The translations under genes were made by a program, and so were the position numbers. The notes below the pieces were generated by a model, which worked only from the letters and a program-made list of their open reading frames with translations, did not search any database and was not told the origin of the DNA. From contig NW_026016996.1 of assembly GCF_020379485.1 (NCBI RefSeq), positions 18,525 to 82,524 of the forward strand: a stretch of 64,000 bases of DNA, read 5' to 3'. The stretch is from Brassica napus. Lineage: Eukaryota > Streptophyta > Magnoliopsida > Brassicales > Brassicaceae. This document shows, piece after piece, positions 10,304 to 21,701 of this stretch; positions within the stretch are counted from its first letter, which is position 1, and every line of letters begins with the position of its first letter.

Positions 10304-13300
10304 CTAAGATGAAGACGATGAGTTAGGAACCGTCGTGTCAGCGAGCTTCTCTAGGAAGCAAACAACATCATCAGGTGAGCCAAGGAGATATCTAGCACTG
10401 GTGCGGGTACGACCCACTGCACAAGAGAAGTAGTTCTCTCCTTTGAGTTCAAGCACGTTCCATGAGATCTTCTCTGGTGAAAGTCTCTGTGAAGCCTTGT
10501 TGTTGTTGTAAGAGTTAGATGAGGATGAAGATTTTGAACCGTGTTTTTTGCTGTGTGTGGACTTTGAAGGTGGTTTTCTGTCTCCTGGTGATGATTTGGT
10601 ACCACTATCAGATGATGGTCTGGGCCGTGCAATGGCGGGGATGATGTCTGATGGGAGTTCTGGTTCAAAGAATGTGTACACATCTTCGTCCTTCCCCAAG
10701 AAATGACCAATGCACAGGACATAATCAATGGGTGTGGTCATGGACTTGCTATGCACTATCTCTCCTAGAATGCGATCAATTGCAGCTCCCTTGGTCACAC
10801 CTACAGCACGAACTTCCACAGAGCGGCTTCCTTGGACAACATCAACTGATGCGTTAGAAATAGGACCTGTCCATAAGTGTTGTAACAGGTCTCTTGCTTG
10901 AAGCCTCCCGAACTCAATATCTACATCGAGAATGAGTGTTTCAGTTGGTCTGGGCACTTTACCGATGTCCGAAGAACCGAACCAAAACCAAAACCGAATA
11001 TCTGAGATAAAATTTAAATATCTAAAGATATCCAAAAGTATTTAAGAAACTTTATTATCCAAATATCTGAGATAGCCCAAATTATCTGAGATTTTTTTTC
11101 TAAATTATCCAAATTACACGCTATCTTACTTGATATTTTATCTAAAAATTACCTGAAATAACCAAACCGGTTCTGGGTATTAGCCAGTTCCTATTTTTGC
11201 TATTGGAACGTACCTGAATCGAAACTATGTGAACCGATCCTAACCACAAAATTGGTAAAATCCTAAATGGATCCTAAAACCCGCAACCCGATATCCAAAA
11301 TAACCAACCCGAACTGAACATAACCAAAAATAGAGAGATGGAGAGGTTACCTGCATATTTGTAGTTCCATATAAGCGAAGTATCACGTGTTTCAAAGTGT
11401 GACCTTGGTGTTCTCTCAGTGAAGTACTTGAAAACATGCTACAAGTAGAAAAAAAAAACAGAACTCAGATTGTTATGAGGCTTTGTCTGGACTAAGTATC
11501 TTTGTACCTTTACACTATCAACCCATTCCATGTTCAAGTGTTCTGGCATTGTAGTCATCCACTCTCCATTTGTAAGCCTTAGGAACATCCCATTCTCTGC
11601 GGCTAACCACATATCATACTCTCCAAAGTTCTGATTTTGAGTAAAAACCAAGTCAGTCAGTGAAACTTGTGTTCCAAGAAAGGAAACAAGGGTAAGAAAA
11701 TAGATACATACTTTGTCCAAAACGCTTCTGCTGCTTCCACTCAGGACAACTATGGTTGTATTTGGATCACTGCATAATGCCTTTAATGGTCCTTTTAGCT
11801 CTGGATGTAGATTAAGATCCATCTCCTTTATTTGATCTCCTCTTCTCCCTTGATTATCCACTGGTTCAGTCAATGTTGCATTGAAACCCTGAATGTTTTC
11901 AAAACTTACAAAGAGAAAGTGACCACAGGTATGGTAAAAGACATCCCCCAAAACTAGTTACCAGGATCAGTAGCCTGTTGGTTGACTTTGAATATCGTCG
12001 AATCGCGTCATTCTGTGGAAGCTCAGGTGGGACTTTGCTGATTCTTAGTTGAGCCTCTATTACAGTATCATTTAGTTCACTGCATATTTGTTAAAGAGTT
12101 ATCACTTCAATAGCTTCCAAGGATCATCTCATTATGTACATCATTTTGACAACAACACAAACAAGGCATTAGTAACTTGCATACCTCACAAAAGTTTCAG
12201 CCCATTCTTGAGAGGTATGAGTTTTAACATGATGAAAGTTATGCCTATGTCTTTTCTCTCTTTCTTCAGATGACATGTTTAACGCCTGTCCAATGGAGGC
12301 AGCAACTTCTGTAATGTTCCAAGGATTCACAAGAATGGCTCCAGCACCTAGAGATTGTGCAGCACCTGCAAACTGTAAAACAAATACAACTTTGAAAACC
12401 CCACTTTGATGGGGCAAATCATCTTGAAGCTGCTGAGTATGAGAGTTATTACTTCACTGAGAATGAGGACGCCCTTCTTGGCTTCTTGGCAAGCAACAAA
12501 CTCGTAACTGACAAGGTTCATCCCATCTCTCAAAGATGTAACAAGTGCAACATCTGATGAAAGAAACTAATCAGATAACAGAAAGTAACAAAAGCCATAC
12601 AAACTATGACCATACCCACAAGTAGCTACACTATTTACCTGTGACAGCATAAAGTGCACATAAAGCATAAAAGTCCAGAGAACGATCCTGATCACAGGGC
12701 ATGAGAATTTAATCACTATTTCTCATATATAGTGGTACATATAATATTTTCTCTATCTATCCATATACCATCAAGAATTGTCTTTGCTAAAACAGTTTTC
12801 AAATCCTAACATAATAGGATGCATGAGAGGGAGAAAAAAACAGACCAGGTGGTGTATTGGGGCTGCAGTAAGTGTCCCAAAACGACCATTAATTCGTCCC
12901 ACAATCTCATGAACTTGGCTTGTGAGTTTTTGATCTGTAATAACAACATCCACAAGTTTCATTCATTAGCTACAGGTTTCAAGATAGTGTACTTTGAAAA
13001 GAGGGTTAGTTTACTAGTTCATCTAGAATAGCTACTACATTTTTGGTGATATGATCCTTTGTGACATAATGGTAATAAAAACCATTAGAAGAACTACCAT
13101 GAAAATTTGTACTCCAAGAATGAAAACTTACATTCAGGGACATCTGTTCTTGTTGGTACTGCAATTTGCAATAGCACCACTTTATCACGCCAGCTTGCGT
13201 TTTCCTCTAGGAATTTTTCAAATGCAAGAATCTTTTGAGGAATCCCTTTGATAATATCTAGCCGATCAACACCTAACATCACCTATCAAGAACAAAACTA

Positions 13301-14998
13301 AACTCAGTAAAGAGGGGGAGAACAAACACTTCTATGTGCTTTCAAATAGATTGCAGCGCATCCCTTACCTTTCTGCCGGCAAATCTTTCTTTCAACTCCT
13401 TCATGTGTTGTATGACATCAGGGACTTCAAGTGCTCGTATAAACCTCTCAGAATCTATACCAATGGGAAACTGAAAAGGAAAAAAAAAGAAGTTACAAGG
13501 TGTTATGAGTTGTGTTGTCATTGTGAGATGATAAATGTGAATAATATGAGGGTTAGAGTAATGAGATGGCCATACAGCAGCTACTCGAGTAAGCTTGCCT
13601 TGATCCTCAACTCCTTCAGGTTTCCTTCAAGACCAAGTATACGAGTGCATGCACTCACAAAGTGTCTTGCATAGTCATATGTATGGAAACTGAAAAATAT
13701 ACAATATAAGCCATTACCATTGAAGAGTACTAGCAAATAGATAGAAGCAAGTAGAGATGTTACCCTACTAAATCAGCAGCAAGAACTGATCTAAGAAGCT
13801 CTGAACGTGAAGGAAGTGTTCTGTGTATCTCAGAAGAAGGGAATGGTGTATGAAGAAACCATCCAACTTTCATCTTACTGTTGTATTCCTTAAGGCATTT
13901 AGGAAGGACATAAGATGATAATCATGGCACCAGACAACATCTCCTTCTTCATAGTGTTCATTTACAACATCAGCAAACATTTGATTTGCTTTCTTGTATG
14001 CAGCAAATTGGGACTGAAAGCTTCTTGTTGTGGCAAGCCGGTCTTCTTGTGGAAGTCCAAGGTAGTGAAACAAAGGCCACAGAATGTTGTTGCAATAGCC
14101 ATTATAGTACTGATGAACAATCTCTTCATCAAGGAACACAGGGATACACCTCTGAAAATTTAACAACATAAGACTTCAAGTATACACAAGATCATTTTCA
14201 TTGGCAACAACATTAAAAAAGATATACTGTGTACCTTCTCAGCCAAAGCTTTGGTAAGGGACTTCTGCCCAACCTCATCAGGCACATTTACTCCAGCCAT
14301 CCAATCCATCTGGCCTCAAACTCCTTTACACCTACAAAATGCCATGGTTTATGTCAGCCAACTCAGAGCCGGTCCTAGACATAGCCAAGTGAAACATTGA
14401 TCTTGAGTCCTCAAAAATCTCCGAGTATATATGACCATAGTCTCCAAATTGTTTAAAATATTTTTTATTAAAATCCTTACTAAATTATTTAAAGCCCCAA
14501 AAATCTCAGGGTCTGCCTTGAGCTACTAATACATCGGTCAAAAAAGACTTCATCAAATGGACTAGTAAGGCCTTGTGTTCATATGTAACCAGGATGAGAA
14601 GATAATGAGTTAACTAAGAGAGCACTAACTAGACCACCAGCACTGATCTCTAAAGACCATGAATCTTCACCTCTTCTCACCGCAGAAACTGGGAGCCTGT
14701 TAGCCACTACAAGCAGCCGTTGCCTGTTATAAGGCCTTACTTCTTGCCTCTCACACACATTATCATGCGCCCTAGCAGAAGCAGCAGCACCTTCCAAGTA
14801 CTGCTCAACATATTGCCTTGAACTGTCCCCTTCTAGACGTAGGTCGTTGTCAGAGTTTTCAGAACTGCCAACAGCTTCATTAGGATTACGAGCACGGTTG
14901 CTCCTCCTCTTCTCTCGAAGCTCTCTTTCTCTCAAGAGCCGTTCTGTTCGAGAGAGAGGGATGTGAGACGAACTGGAGTTGTACTTATCTCCAGGCAT
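10304..14998 (-). pseudogene. TPS1: Trehalose-6-phosphate synthase 1 (class I TPS), frame broken near the 5' end
   Basis: TPS1 makes trehalose 6-phosphate from UDP-glucose and glucose 6-phosphate, a sugar-status signal needed for embryogenesis and flowering in Arabidopsis. Fifteen exons (minus): 14998-14614, 14331-14235, 14151-13764, 13689-13576, 13470-13369, 13282-13132, 12934-12846, 12687-12639, 12553-12453, 12372-12185, 12079-11962, 11888-11712, 11630-11508, 11438-11351, 10920-10304. The N-terminus has the class I regulatory extension (SRTERLLRERELREKRRSNR). The GT20 domain follows ([29 protein letters not shown]), then a TPP-like domain lacking catalytic Asp motifs (LGFNATLTEP) and a Ser-rich tail. 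Exons 5-15 are clean with GT/AG borders. Four single-base deletions are inferred: the exon 1 donor, WIGW in exon 2, HLM in exon 3, and LEG in exon 4. Adding back the three coding bases would give about 929 codons, close to the Arabidopsis length. Either a pseudogene or local assembly error. Confidence 0.9.
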
Positions 14999-15720
14999 AC
15001 GCTCACACCAAAACGGAACAAAAAGTTGAGGTCACCTGCATTGTGTTGTTAAAGAAAATCAAGCCACATTAACAAAACCAAGTGTCAAGTATAAGGATAC
15101 AGTAAACAATAAATAAAATGCCACTGTCTATCACCATATTGTTCTCACTTCTGCTGAATGTAAAAGAACCCATCAGGCCAACGAACACGCATCTAAAGTT
15201 ATTGAAAAAGAAGCAAGAAAACAAACAAACACAAGATAGTGTCAAACACTGAAGATGATACCAACGACAATATGATTCAAAGGACCTATCAGGCCAACTA
15301 TTTCGAAAAAGAACAAAAATGGACTAACCAGGAAGGGGCACCAGCTGAATGACACACCTTCACGGCCACTCAAAAGAAACATACAAAAAGAGAGAGAGAG
15401 AAGTGATCCTTAACATGAGCAAGACAGTAGGCTTAGAAGGGAATAAATTTGAGAATTTTTTGTTTCTTTATTGAGGTGGGTTTCAACTTTCAAGTCGTTA
15501 TCATCGAGAGAGGGTAAGTAAATAGAGCTAAAAGAAACGAAAGAGAGATGTAAACAGATAGACAGAAGGCCAAAGGGAATGGTGTGAGAGACATTATCAT
15601 AGAGAGAGAGAAAGAGAGGGAGCAAGAAAATCCTCGTGTAAGCTTTACAGACTACACAGAGGCTTCACAGCCATGCATAAGTGATACACCACAAGATTCG
15701 GTCCTCTGAAAACATAGACA
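14999..15720 (-). promoter_or_regulatory. TPS1 leader and promoter region
   Basis: Immediately upstream of the TPS1 ATG, the minus strand has an intron acceptor (ATGCAG at about 15036-15041), suggesting a 5'UTR intron. Further upstream are CT-rich tracts (15380-15400 and 15600-15625 as GA on the plus strand), typical of plant leaders. No TATA box is clear. No other gene is seen here. Confidence 0.4.
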
Positions 15721-17493
15721 AGACTTTTATTTTCTTTCTTTGCCTTTTTCCCCACCACTAACCAAATAAAAAGGGCTCAAAACTCCTATCAATTATATTA
15801 ACACCGCCGGTGATAATCTCCCGGAGAGTTGGGGCTGAGAAAGAATATCACACACTTCGCAATCACGAGGATATTATTACAAAGTTGTTTTGAATTAAAT
15901 ATTTAGATTTTTTTTAAGATTTTACTACAAGAAGGTGAGATGACGTAATTATCATTGAAGTATTCCTCTTCTTCTGTGGGTCCCTGGCATATCCAAATCC
16001 TGGAGCCACTCCTCCGCCTGACCAAACTACTATTTAACCCTTTGTATATACTATTTATATATATACTGGTGTTTAAAGTTTTTGTACATATATTAAAAAT
16101 ATAAATTTTTATACAATATATCTTGATTATATAAAAATATATTTAAATGATATTAGTTCAACCAATAAAAAATAAATACAATATTTTGTAATTAGTCACA
16201 AAATTCAAATGATATTAAATTATATTTAAAACAATGAAAACATCAATTATTTTTCAAAAAAAAAAGTTTTTTAAAACACCAAATAAAGTAATACCGAGAA
16301 AGTAATATTTAACCTTATACATATATATATATATATAAGTAATATTACTAATACTAACCCAAGAAGTATTTTTATATTTTTGAGTGCGACATTAAAAAAA
16401 GATTAACCTGAAAATGACCTCTCTCACTCGGCCGAACCCGACGTTGGATTTGATTTTGGGGGAATACAATGTAGAAAGATCTACCTTCTGCTTTTATTGG
16501 AAATGGATTCTTTTAAAGTTGACCAATAAAAAAAAAATGTTACCCCTACTAGGCTATTATGGTATACAATCTAGAAAGTTATATAGTAACATGCCCGGTC
16601 TTATATTCTTGTATTGCTAGGATTATTTTCTTGTATACTTAGCCGCCTAAAACATTTAAAAAAAATTGTCCATAAACTATTGCACTAATAAGAAATTATG
16701 TCTTAAAACTTCTATATAAAATTTGTTATGGCACCTGAACTTTCTTAATACAAATTTCTAAAACTTGTGTACATGATCTTTAGTTCAAGGTCAATTCCGG
16801 TTAGTGGCCATAACTTCAAACACATGATCATACTAAAACCAAATATCGTATTCGTTCTCAACAACAGTAAGAAGTCAAATGAAACTATTCAAAGGAGGAT
16901 GGTTAAGTTAGTGTGTTCCAATGTGCACAAAGTAAGGAACATAGATAAGAAGAGGGAGGACTCCCAAGCAAACTCTTCTGCTTAGTTTGGTAAGGCAGAA
17001 AAAAAGGAATCAGATGCTGTAAGTCAGAATGACAGAAAGTAGATTTCTTTGCCAAGCACTGACCTAAATGAGACTTTTGAGAGGGTAATACCGACACCTA
17101 ACTTTCCACAACACACTCTCTAGCACGGAGATAACAATGTCAAACTTTTGAATGATGTGCACAATGGAAAATAATACTACACTAATAAATAGTTTCAAAA
17201 TCTTCCAGTTCATTGTCTCATTTGTCGGGATGAGTATTTTTCATGCTTATAAACAGAAAAGCATTATTGAGTTACTGTTTATACATTTGACTTTGGAAGA
17301 AGAAAAGAAAAACCACATGATTTTTTCAAGAAAACAAGTAAGCATGAAGACACGATGTTCCTTTTTTTATATAGCAGAAGCCAATGACTTGGTAGTGTTT
17401 ATATAATTATATTGTGTGTGCGTGGACAACATCATACGATGCCTCCAATAACACGTGTCGGTAACAAAAGGCAAAGGAAAAATAAAATATAAC
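15721..17493. other. Intergenic, no gene supported
   Basis: Mostly AT-rich spacer between TPS1 and the retroposon at 17.5 kb. Short open frames at 16414-16620, 16767-16985 and 17152-17406 have no recognisable homology and no gene-like context. A (TA)n-type tract lies near 16321-16337. Confidence 0.5.
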
Positions 17494-17508
17494 AAACTGT
17501 TGGTCTAC

Positions 17509-18342
17509 TTTTTTTTTTTTTTTTTCCGTCTGGTATTTTATTATAACACCAAAAAGGTTACAACAGTCCAAAACATTATTGAGAAAACGAAAGGCCTATA
17601 GACAGGACAACATAATAACCCTAGGTCTACACATGGCCCAACAACTAAACCAACGAAGAAAGAAAATGGTTCCACCGCTACCATCTTCTTCTCCACGTGT
17701 ATTGAGAAAAAAGGAATCGACACGCGTCAAAAACAGCAAACACCTCCTCCAAACCACCGCCGTGAGATTCAAGCCGGAGCTTTCTGTTCACTGGAGACGA
17801 TCCACGCGTCAAAACTCGAACTGCCGAGGACACGTGTTGCTTTACGGAGAACCCACCATCAATCTCCATCGACGGGAACTCTTTCAACTGTTTCCGGTAA
17901 AACACTGAAAGTCTATCAAACGGATGATGAAGAAAGCCTCACTCTGAGCGATCTTCCCAATATCCTAACCTCACACCATATCGACGCTTCAAAGATAATT
18001 CAGTCATCTACAATCCACCCAACATCTAACAGAGATGTGAGAAGAGAGACGGTTGAGCGAGTAACAAACGGAAGCGTCAATCAACGATAACCGGGAAATT
18101 CCGGTGAGAAGCCGCCGTCGCTATCGAGCACGACGCGAAAAACAAAGCCGGACAACTCCGTCAAGGTGAACGCGAGCCGCCAGAAACAGAAGCCGGATAT
18201 ACTCGTCAAACCGACCGAGATATACCGGAGTCAACAGTCACCGAAGAAGAACGGCGACGAATAAAGCTTCATCTCATCTTCTTCTTCGTGAAGGATTTTG
18301 AGGAGAGAACGAAGAAGAAGAGAAGAGCATATTTGTTAATCT
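17509..18342 (-). mobile_element. Poly(A) retroposon with 15-bp TSD (Sadhu-like)
   Basis: An 834-bp insertion is flanked by a perfect 15-bp duplication, AAACTGTTGGTCTAC (17494-17508 and 18343-18357). Adjacent to the left copy is a T17 run (17509-17525), i.e. a poly(A) tail on the minus strand. The body is GC-richer than its surroundings and has no long coding frame: the best is 75 codons at 17905-17678 (minus), with no recognised motif. It is not a processed copy of any gene I recognise and has no reverse transcriptase. Length, tail, TSD and lack of coding match the Sadhu class of Brassicaceae retroposons mobilised by LINE enzymes. The family name is inference; the retroposition structure is directly seen. 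Confidence 0.8.
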
Positions 18343-18357
18343 AAACTGTTGGTCTAC

Positions 18358-19989
18358 CTTATAAGAGCAAATCTAATAAGCATCATATATTTATGAAAAA
18401 AAAAAGGTGATAAGATTTGCTGATCTCACTTTTGCTTTACCTATATGTATATATATAGTTGAAAGTCTAACTGTAAGTTGATTAACCCCACAAAACATGT
18501 GAGTGAAATAAATAAATAACACTAGAAAACCCCCATGACTAGGTAACAAGAATCTCACACGCACCTTGCATTTGTTCTATCCTGTAACCAGGTGGCACTA
18601 TATCAACCATTTTCAAACTATAATACAGACATGAGAAATGTTTAAGATTGAGATATATTGCTTTTCCCCGTGAAGACTGCAGTGACTTATTCAAATAGGC
18701 ACGGAGTCCACAATCACAAGGACCCCACCAAGATCTTCTCAATTGGAAAAAAAAAAAAAGGATTGGGAGATGTATTGAAAAAGTTTGACCATGCATGTAG
18801 CACCCACTAAAAAGTGATAATTACTTAACATTATTTGTTCAAGTATTGGGGAGATGTATTGAAAATGATTACATGCAAGTGAGTTATTTAGTCATCGGTT
18901 TATTCCTTTAAAACTATTAATCCAGTCATAGTTGAGATGAGAATGTTTTAACTCCACCAACACAAAATCATCACCATCATTGCTACTTTTTGGATCTTGC
19001 AAAAGAAAAGCATCCTTGAATTGTATATGAATTAATTTTCAACATGTTTTATATATGTGCTTGCCAAGAAACCAAAGATTTGCGAACATCTTAATTGAGA
19101 AATAAGACACGTGTCACATCTCATTTATCTTAAATTAATCGTCAATGATCTATGTTTCCATAAGATGAATATCTAAGGATCCAAAAACTTTCAAACAAGC
19201 TGCAATCACCTATTAGCTCAAATCCTAGCTACATTAGATTTTGAGTGAAAAAAAGAACTCGTAGTTGCTTTTAGAACCTAAATACCAGTGTTAAAAACTG
19301 ATAATTTTGAACTGGATCAAACCTAGTTCAATGATCTAATTTAATATATTTTTAGTGTATAAATTTAAAAGTAATATTAGTATGATACATAACTAAAATA
19401 TAAATGAATTTAAAATATAAAACATTATTAATATAAATTATTTTTATGTTTACATGGATGTTTTATAGATTTTTGATAGTTTTAATGGTTTTTATCAATT
19501 TAATAATTCTGAAATCTAATCCAGCTTGAAGAATCGATTATTAGACCCAATCTGACTATGGTGATGATTGTTTGGATAGTTTTTAGATTTTGGTTTTTGG
19601 TTTTTGGCTTTTGGTTTTTAGTTTTTAGATTTTGGTTTTTAGTTTTTGGTTTTTGATTCTGCAGTAGATTTTAGTTTTTGGAAAAACATGAATGGTGATT
19701 TTAGTTTTTAGCTTTTGGTTTTCGTTTTAAAAATTATTAATATATTTATTTTAAATTTTGATTTTGTTGTAGTTTTAGTTTCTAAAAAGCTTCAGGTGAT
19801 GATTTTTTAGTTTTTAATTTTTAATTTTCCTATATTTTTTTTTGAAGTTGAAATAAAAGTTAATAATAAAATATATTTTTGTTAATACTAAAATATTACT
19901 TACTGTGAAAAAAACAAATAGCACAAAATATTACCACTTAAAATAAATTTATTTATTTAATAAATTATTTTAAAAGAAAACAATGCAAT
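18358..19989. other. Intergenic; one unassigned short frame
   Basis: No gene I can name. A minus-strand frame at 18796-18539 (85 codons) contains a less AT-biased stretch (RRSWWGPCDCGLRAYLNKSL) that might be a gene scrap, but I do not recognise it. From about 19562 the DNA is a TTTTTGGTTTT-type low-complexity tract; its inverse occurs near 22650-22715, so a large older inverted-repeat element may enclose 19.56-22.7 kb. Confidence 0.4.
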
Positions 19990-20243
19990 TTAAAAGAGAA
20001 AATAATGCAAACTAAATAGACGAACCACAACTCATATCACAATTAGGGGTGTCAAAATGGGTCATGATCCATGGGTTGACCCAACTCAAGTTGATCCATT
20101 AACCCAAATGAACTGTTTATTTTTGATGGGTTAATGGATCAACTTGAGTTGGGTCAACCCATGGATCATGGCCCATTTTGACACCCCTAATTGTGATATG
20201 AGTTGTGGTTCGTCTATTTAGTTTGCATTATTTTCTCTTTTAA
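19990..20243. repeat. Near-perfect foldback, arms about 118 bp
   Basis: Left arm about 19990-20107 and right arm about 20126-20243 are inverse copies with a single obvious mismatch (GGGTCATG versus GGCCATGATC side), around a loop of roughly 18 bases. The arms comprise the left terminus of the hAT-like element and about 55 bp of DNA outside it, including its target duplication (TCACAATT and its inverse AATTGTGA at 20189-20196). Confidence 0.9.
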
Positions 20244-20330
20244 CTCATTAATCTGTTAACCTATTAAACTGTTAATCTGTTAACCCATTAACCTGTTAAC
20301 TCATTAACTTGTTAACCCATTAACCTATCT

Positions 20331-20463
20331 GGGTGAGAATTTGAGATGAGTTTTAAAAAATTCAGCTGGGTGATCCATCTGGATGTAGCATTATAATGCA
20401 CAAAAAGAACATCAATTTGCATCTTCACCCAGATGGATCACCTAGGTGAGCAAACGAACAGGG
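20331..20463 (+). repeat. 133-bp MITE core, copy A
   Basis: This shares GGGTGAGAATTTGAGATGAG at its start and GAGCAAACGAACAGGG at its end with the segment at 24198-24330, at equal length and high identity. It sits at the apex between oppositely oriented TTAACCCATTAACC repeats inside the hAT-like element. The CCTGTTCGTTTG end (read in inverse) suggests a hAT-type MITE. Confidence 0.75.
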
Positions 20464-20603
20464 CCTCAATAGGTTAATGGGTTAACAAGTTAATGGGTTA
20501 ACAGGTTAATGAGTTAACAGATTAATGGGTTAACAGGTTAAATAGGTCTATTGGGTTGGGTCAACTCTCACCCATTTAGTTTTCAATTAAAAAAACAATT
20601 AGT

Positions 20604-21480
20604 AAACCCAATTTCCGCCAAAACCGCGAAAACGCGTTTTCCCGCCAAAACCAAAACGCGTTTTTCGGCCAAAACCGCAAAAACGCATTTTTCGCCAAAA
20701 CCACAAAACACATTTTTCCGCCAAAAACGAATTTTCCCGCCAAAACCGCAAAAACGCATTTTCCGCCAAAACCGTAAAAAAAGTTTTTCCGCCAAAACCG
20801 CAAAAACGCGTTTTTCCGCGAAAAATGCATTTTCCCGCCGAAACCGCAAAAACGCATTTTCCGCCAAAACCGCAAAACACATTTTTCCGCCAAAAACGTA
20901 TTTTCGCGCCAAAACCGCAAAACGCGTTTTCCCGCAAAAACCGCAAAACGCGTTTTCCCGCCAAAACAGCAAAAAACGCGTTTTTCCGCCAAAACCGCAA
21001 AATACATTTTTCCGCCAAAAACGTATTTTCCCACCAAAACCGCAAAACGCGATTTTCCGCCAAAACTGCAAAAAAAAGTTTTTCCGCCAAAACCGCAAAA
21101 AAACATGTTTTTCCGCCAAAACCGCAAAATGCATTTTCCCACTAAAACCGCAAACACATACTTTTCCTCGAAAAAAAAAACATTTTCCCGCCAAAACCGC
21201 AAAATGCGTTTTCCCGCCAAAACCCCAAAAACGCATTTTCCCGCCAAAACCGAAAAACGCGTTTTCCTGTCAAAACCGCAAAAACACGTTTTTTCGCCAA
21301 AACCGCAAAAATGTGTGTTTCCCGCCAAAACCGAAAACGCGTTTTCCCACCAAAACCGAAAAAACGTGTTTTCCCGCCAAAACCGAAAAACGCGTTTTTC
21401 CGCTAAAACCAAAAATATGTGTTTTTCCGCCAAAATCACAAAATGCGTTTTCCGCAAAAACCACAAAATGAGTTTCTCAA
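20604..21480. repeat. Minisatellite, about 26-bp unit, E2F-type motif in most units
   Basis: About 30 tandem, somewhat variable units of CCGCCAAAACCGCAAAA plus CGCGTTTTC. Most contain CCGCCAAA, and about eight contain TTTCCCGCCAAA, the inverse of TTTGGCGGGAAA, the consensus-type E2F/DP site. Each unit also tends to contain the palindrome AAAACGCGTTTT. The array is GC-rich and CpG-rich relative to its AT-rich surroundings. It lacks stop codons in several frames, so it produces long spurious open frames on both strands. Confidence 0.95.
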
Positions 21481-21701
21481 TTTGATCAACTTAATCTTAA
21501 CTTAAAAATGATTAATTATAAAGATATTGGGTTGATGGGTCAACCATTAACCCATCTAACCCATTTAATTTAATGGGTAATGAGTCAACCCAACCCATTT
21601 ATTAAATGAATTGGGTTGACCCATGATCCATTAACAGTTAACCCATCTGGGTTATGGATTGGGTTGACCCATTTGACCCATTTTGACACCTCTTCACAAT
21701 G

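Larger units (their letters stand above)
20045..21693. mobile_element. hAT-like non-autonomous element carrying a minisatellite
   Basis: Terminal inverted repeats AGGGGTGTCAAAATGGG (left) and CCCATTTTGACACCTCT (right) are bordered by 8-bp target duplications TCACAATT (20037-20044) and TCACAATG (21694-21701), 7 of 8 identical. This is the hAT pattern. No transposase is present. Inside are the inverted copy of the left end, runs of TTAACCCATTAACCTG-type repeats in both orientations, a 133-bp MITE core (20331-20463) and a minisatellite (20604-21480). Confidence 0.8.

Noticed and set aside
10351..10857. 125-codon minus-strand and 68-codon plus-strand frames over the last TPS1 exon
   Set aside because: Shadow frames; the TPS1 exon frame in this interval is clearly the coding one.
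20551..21485. Long open frames (up to 306 codons) on both strands with FRQNRK- or VFAVLAGK-type repeats
   Set aside because: They arise because the minisatellite unit lacks stops. Frames drift between units, overlap on both strands, and have no promoter or gene context.
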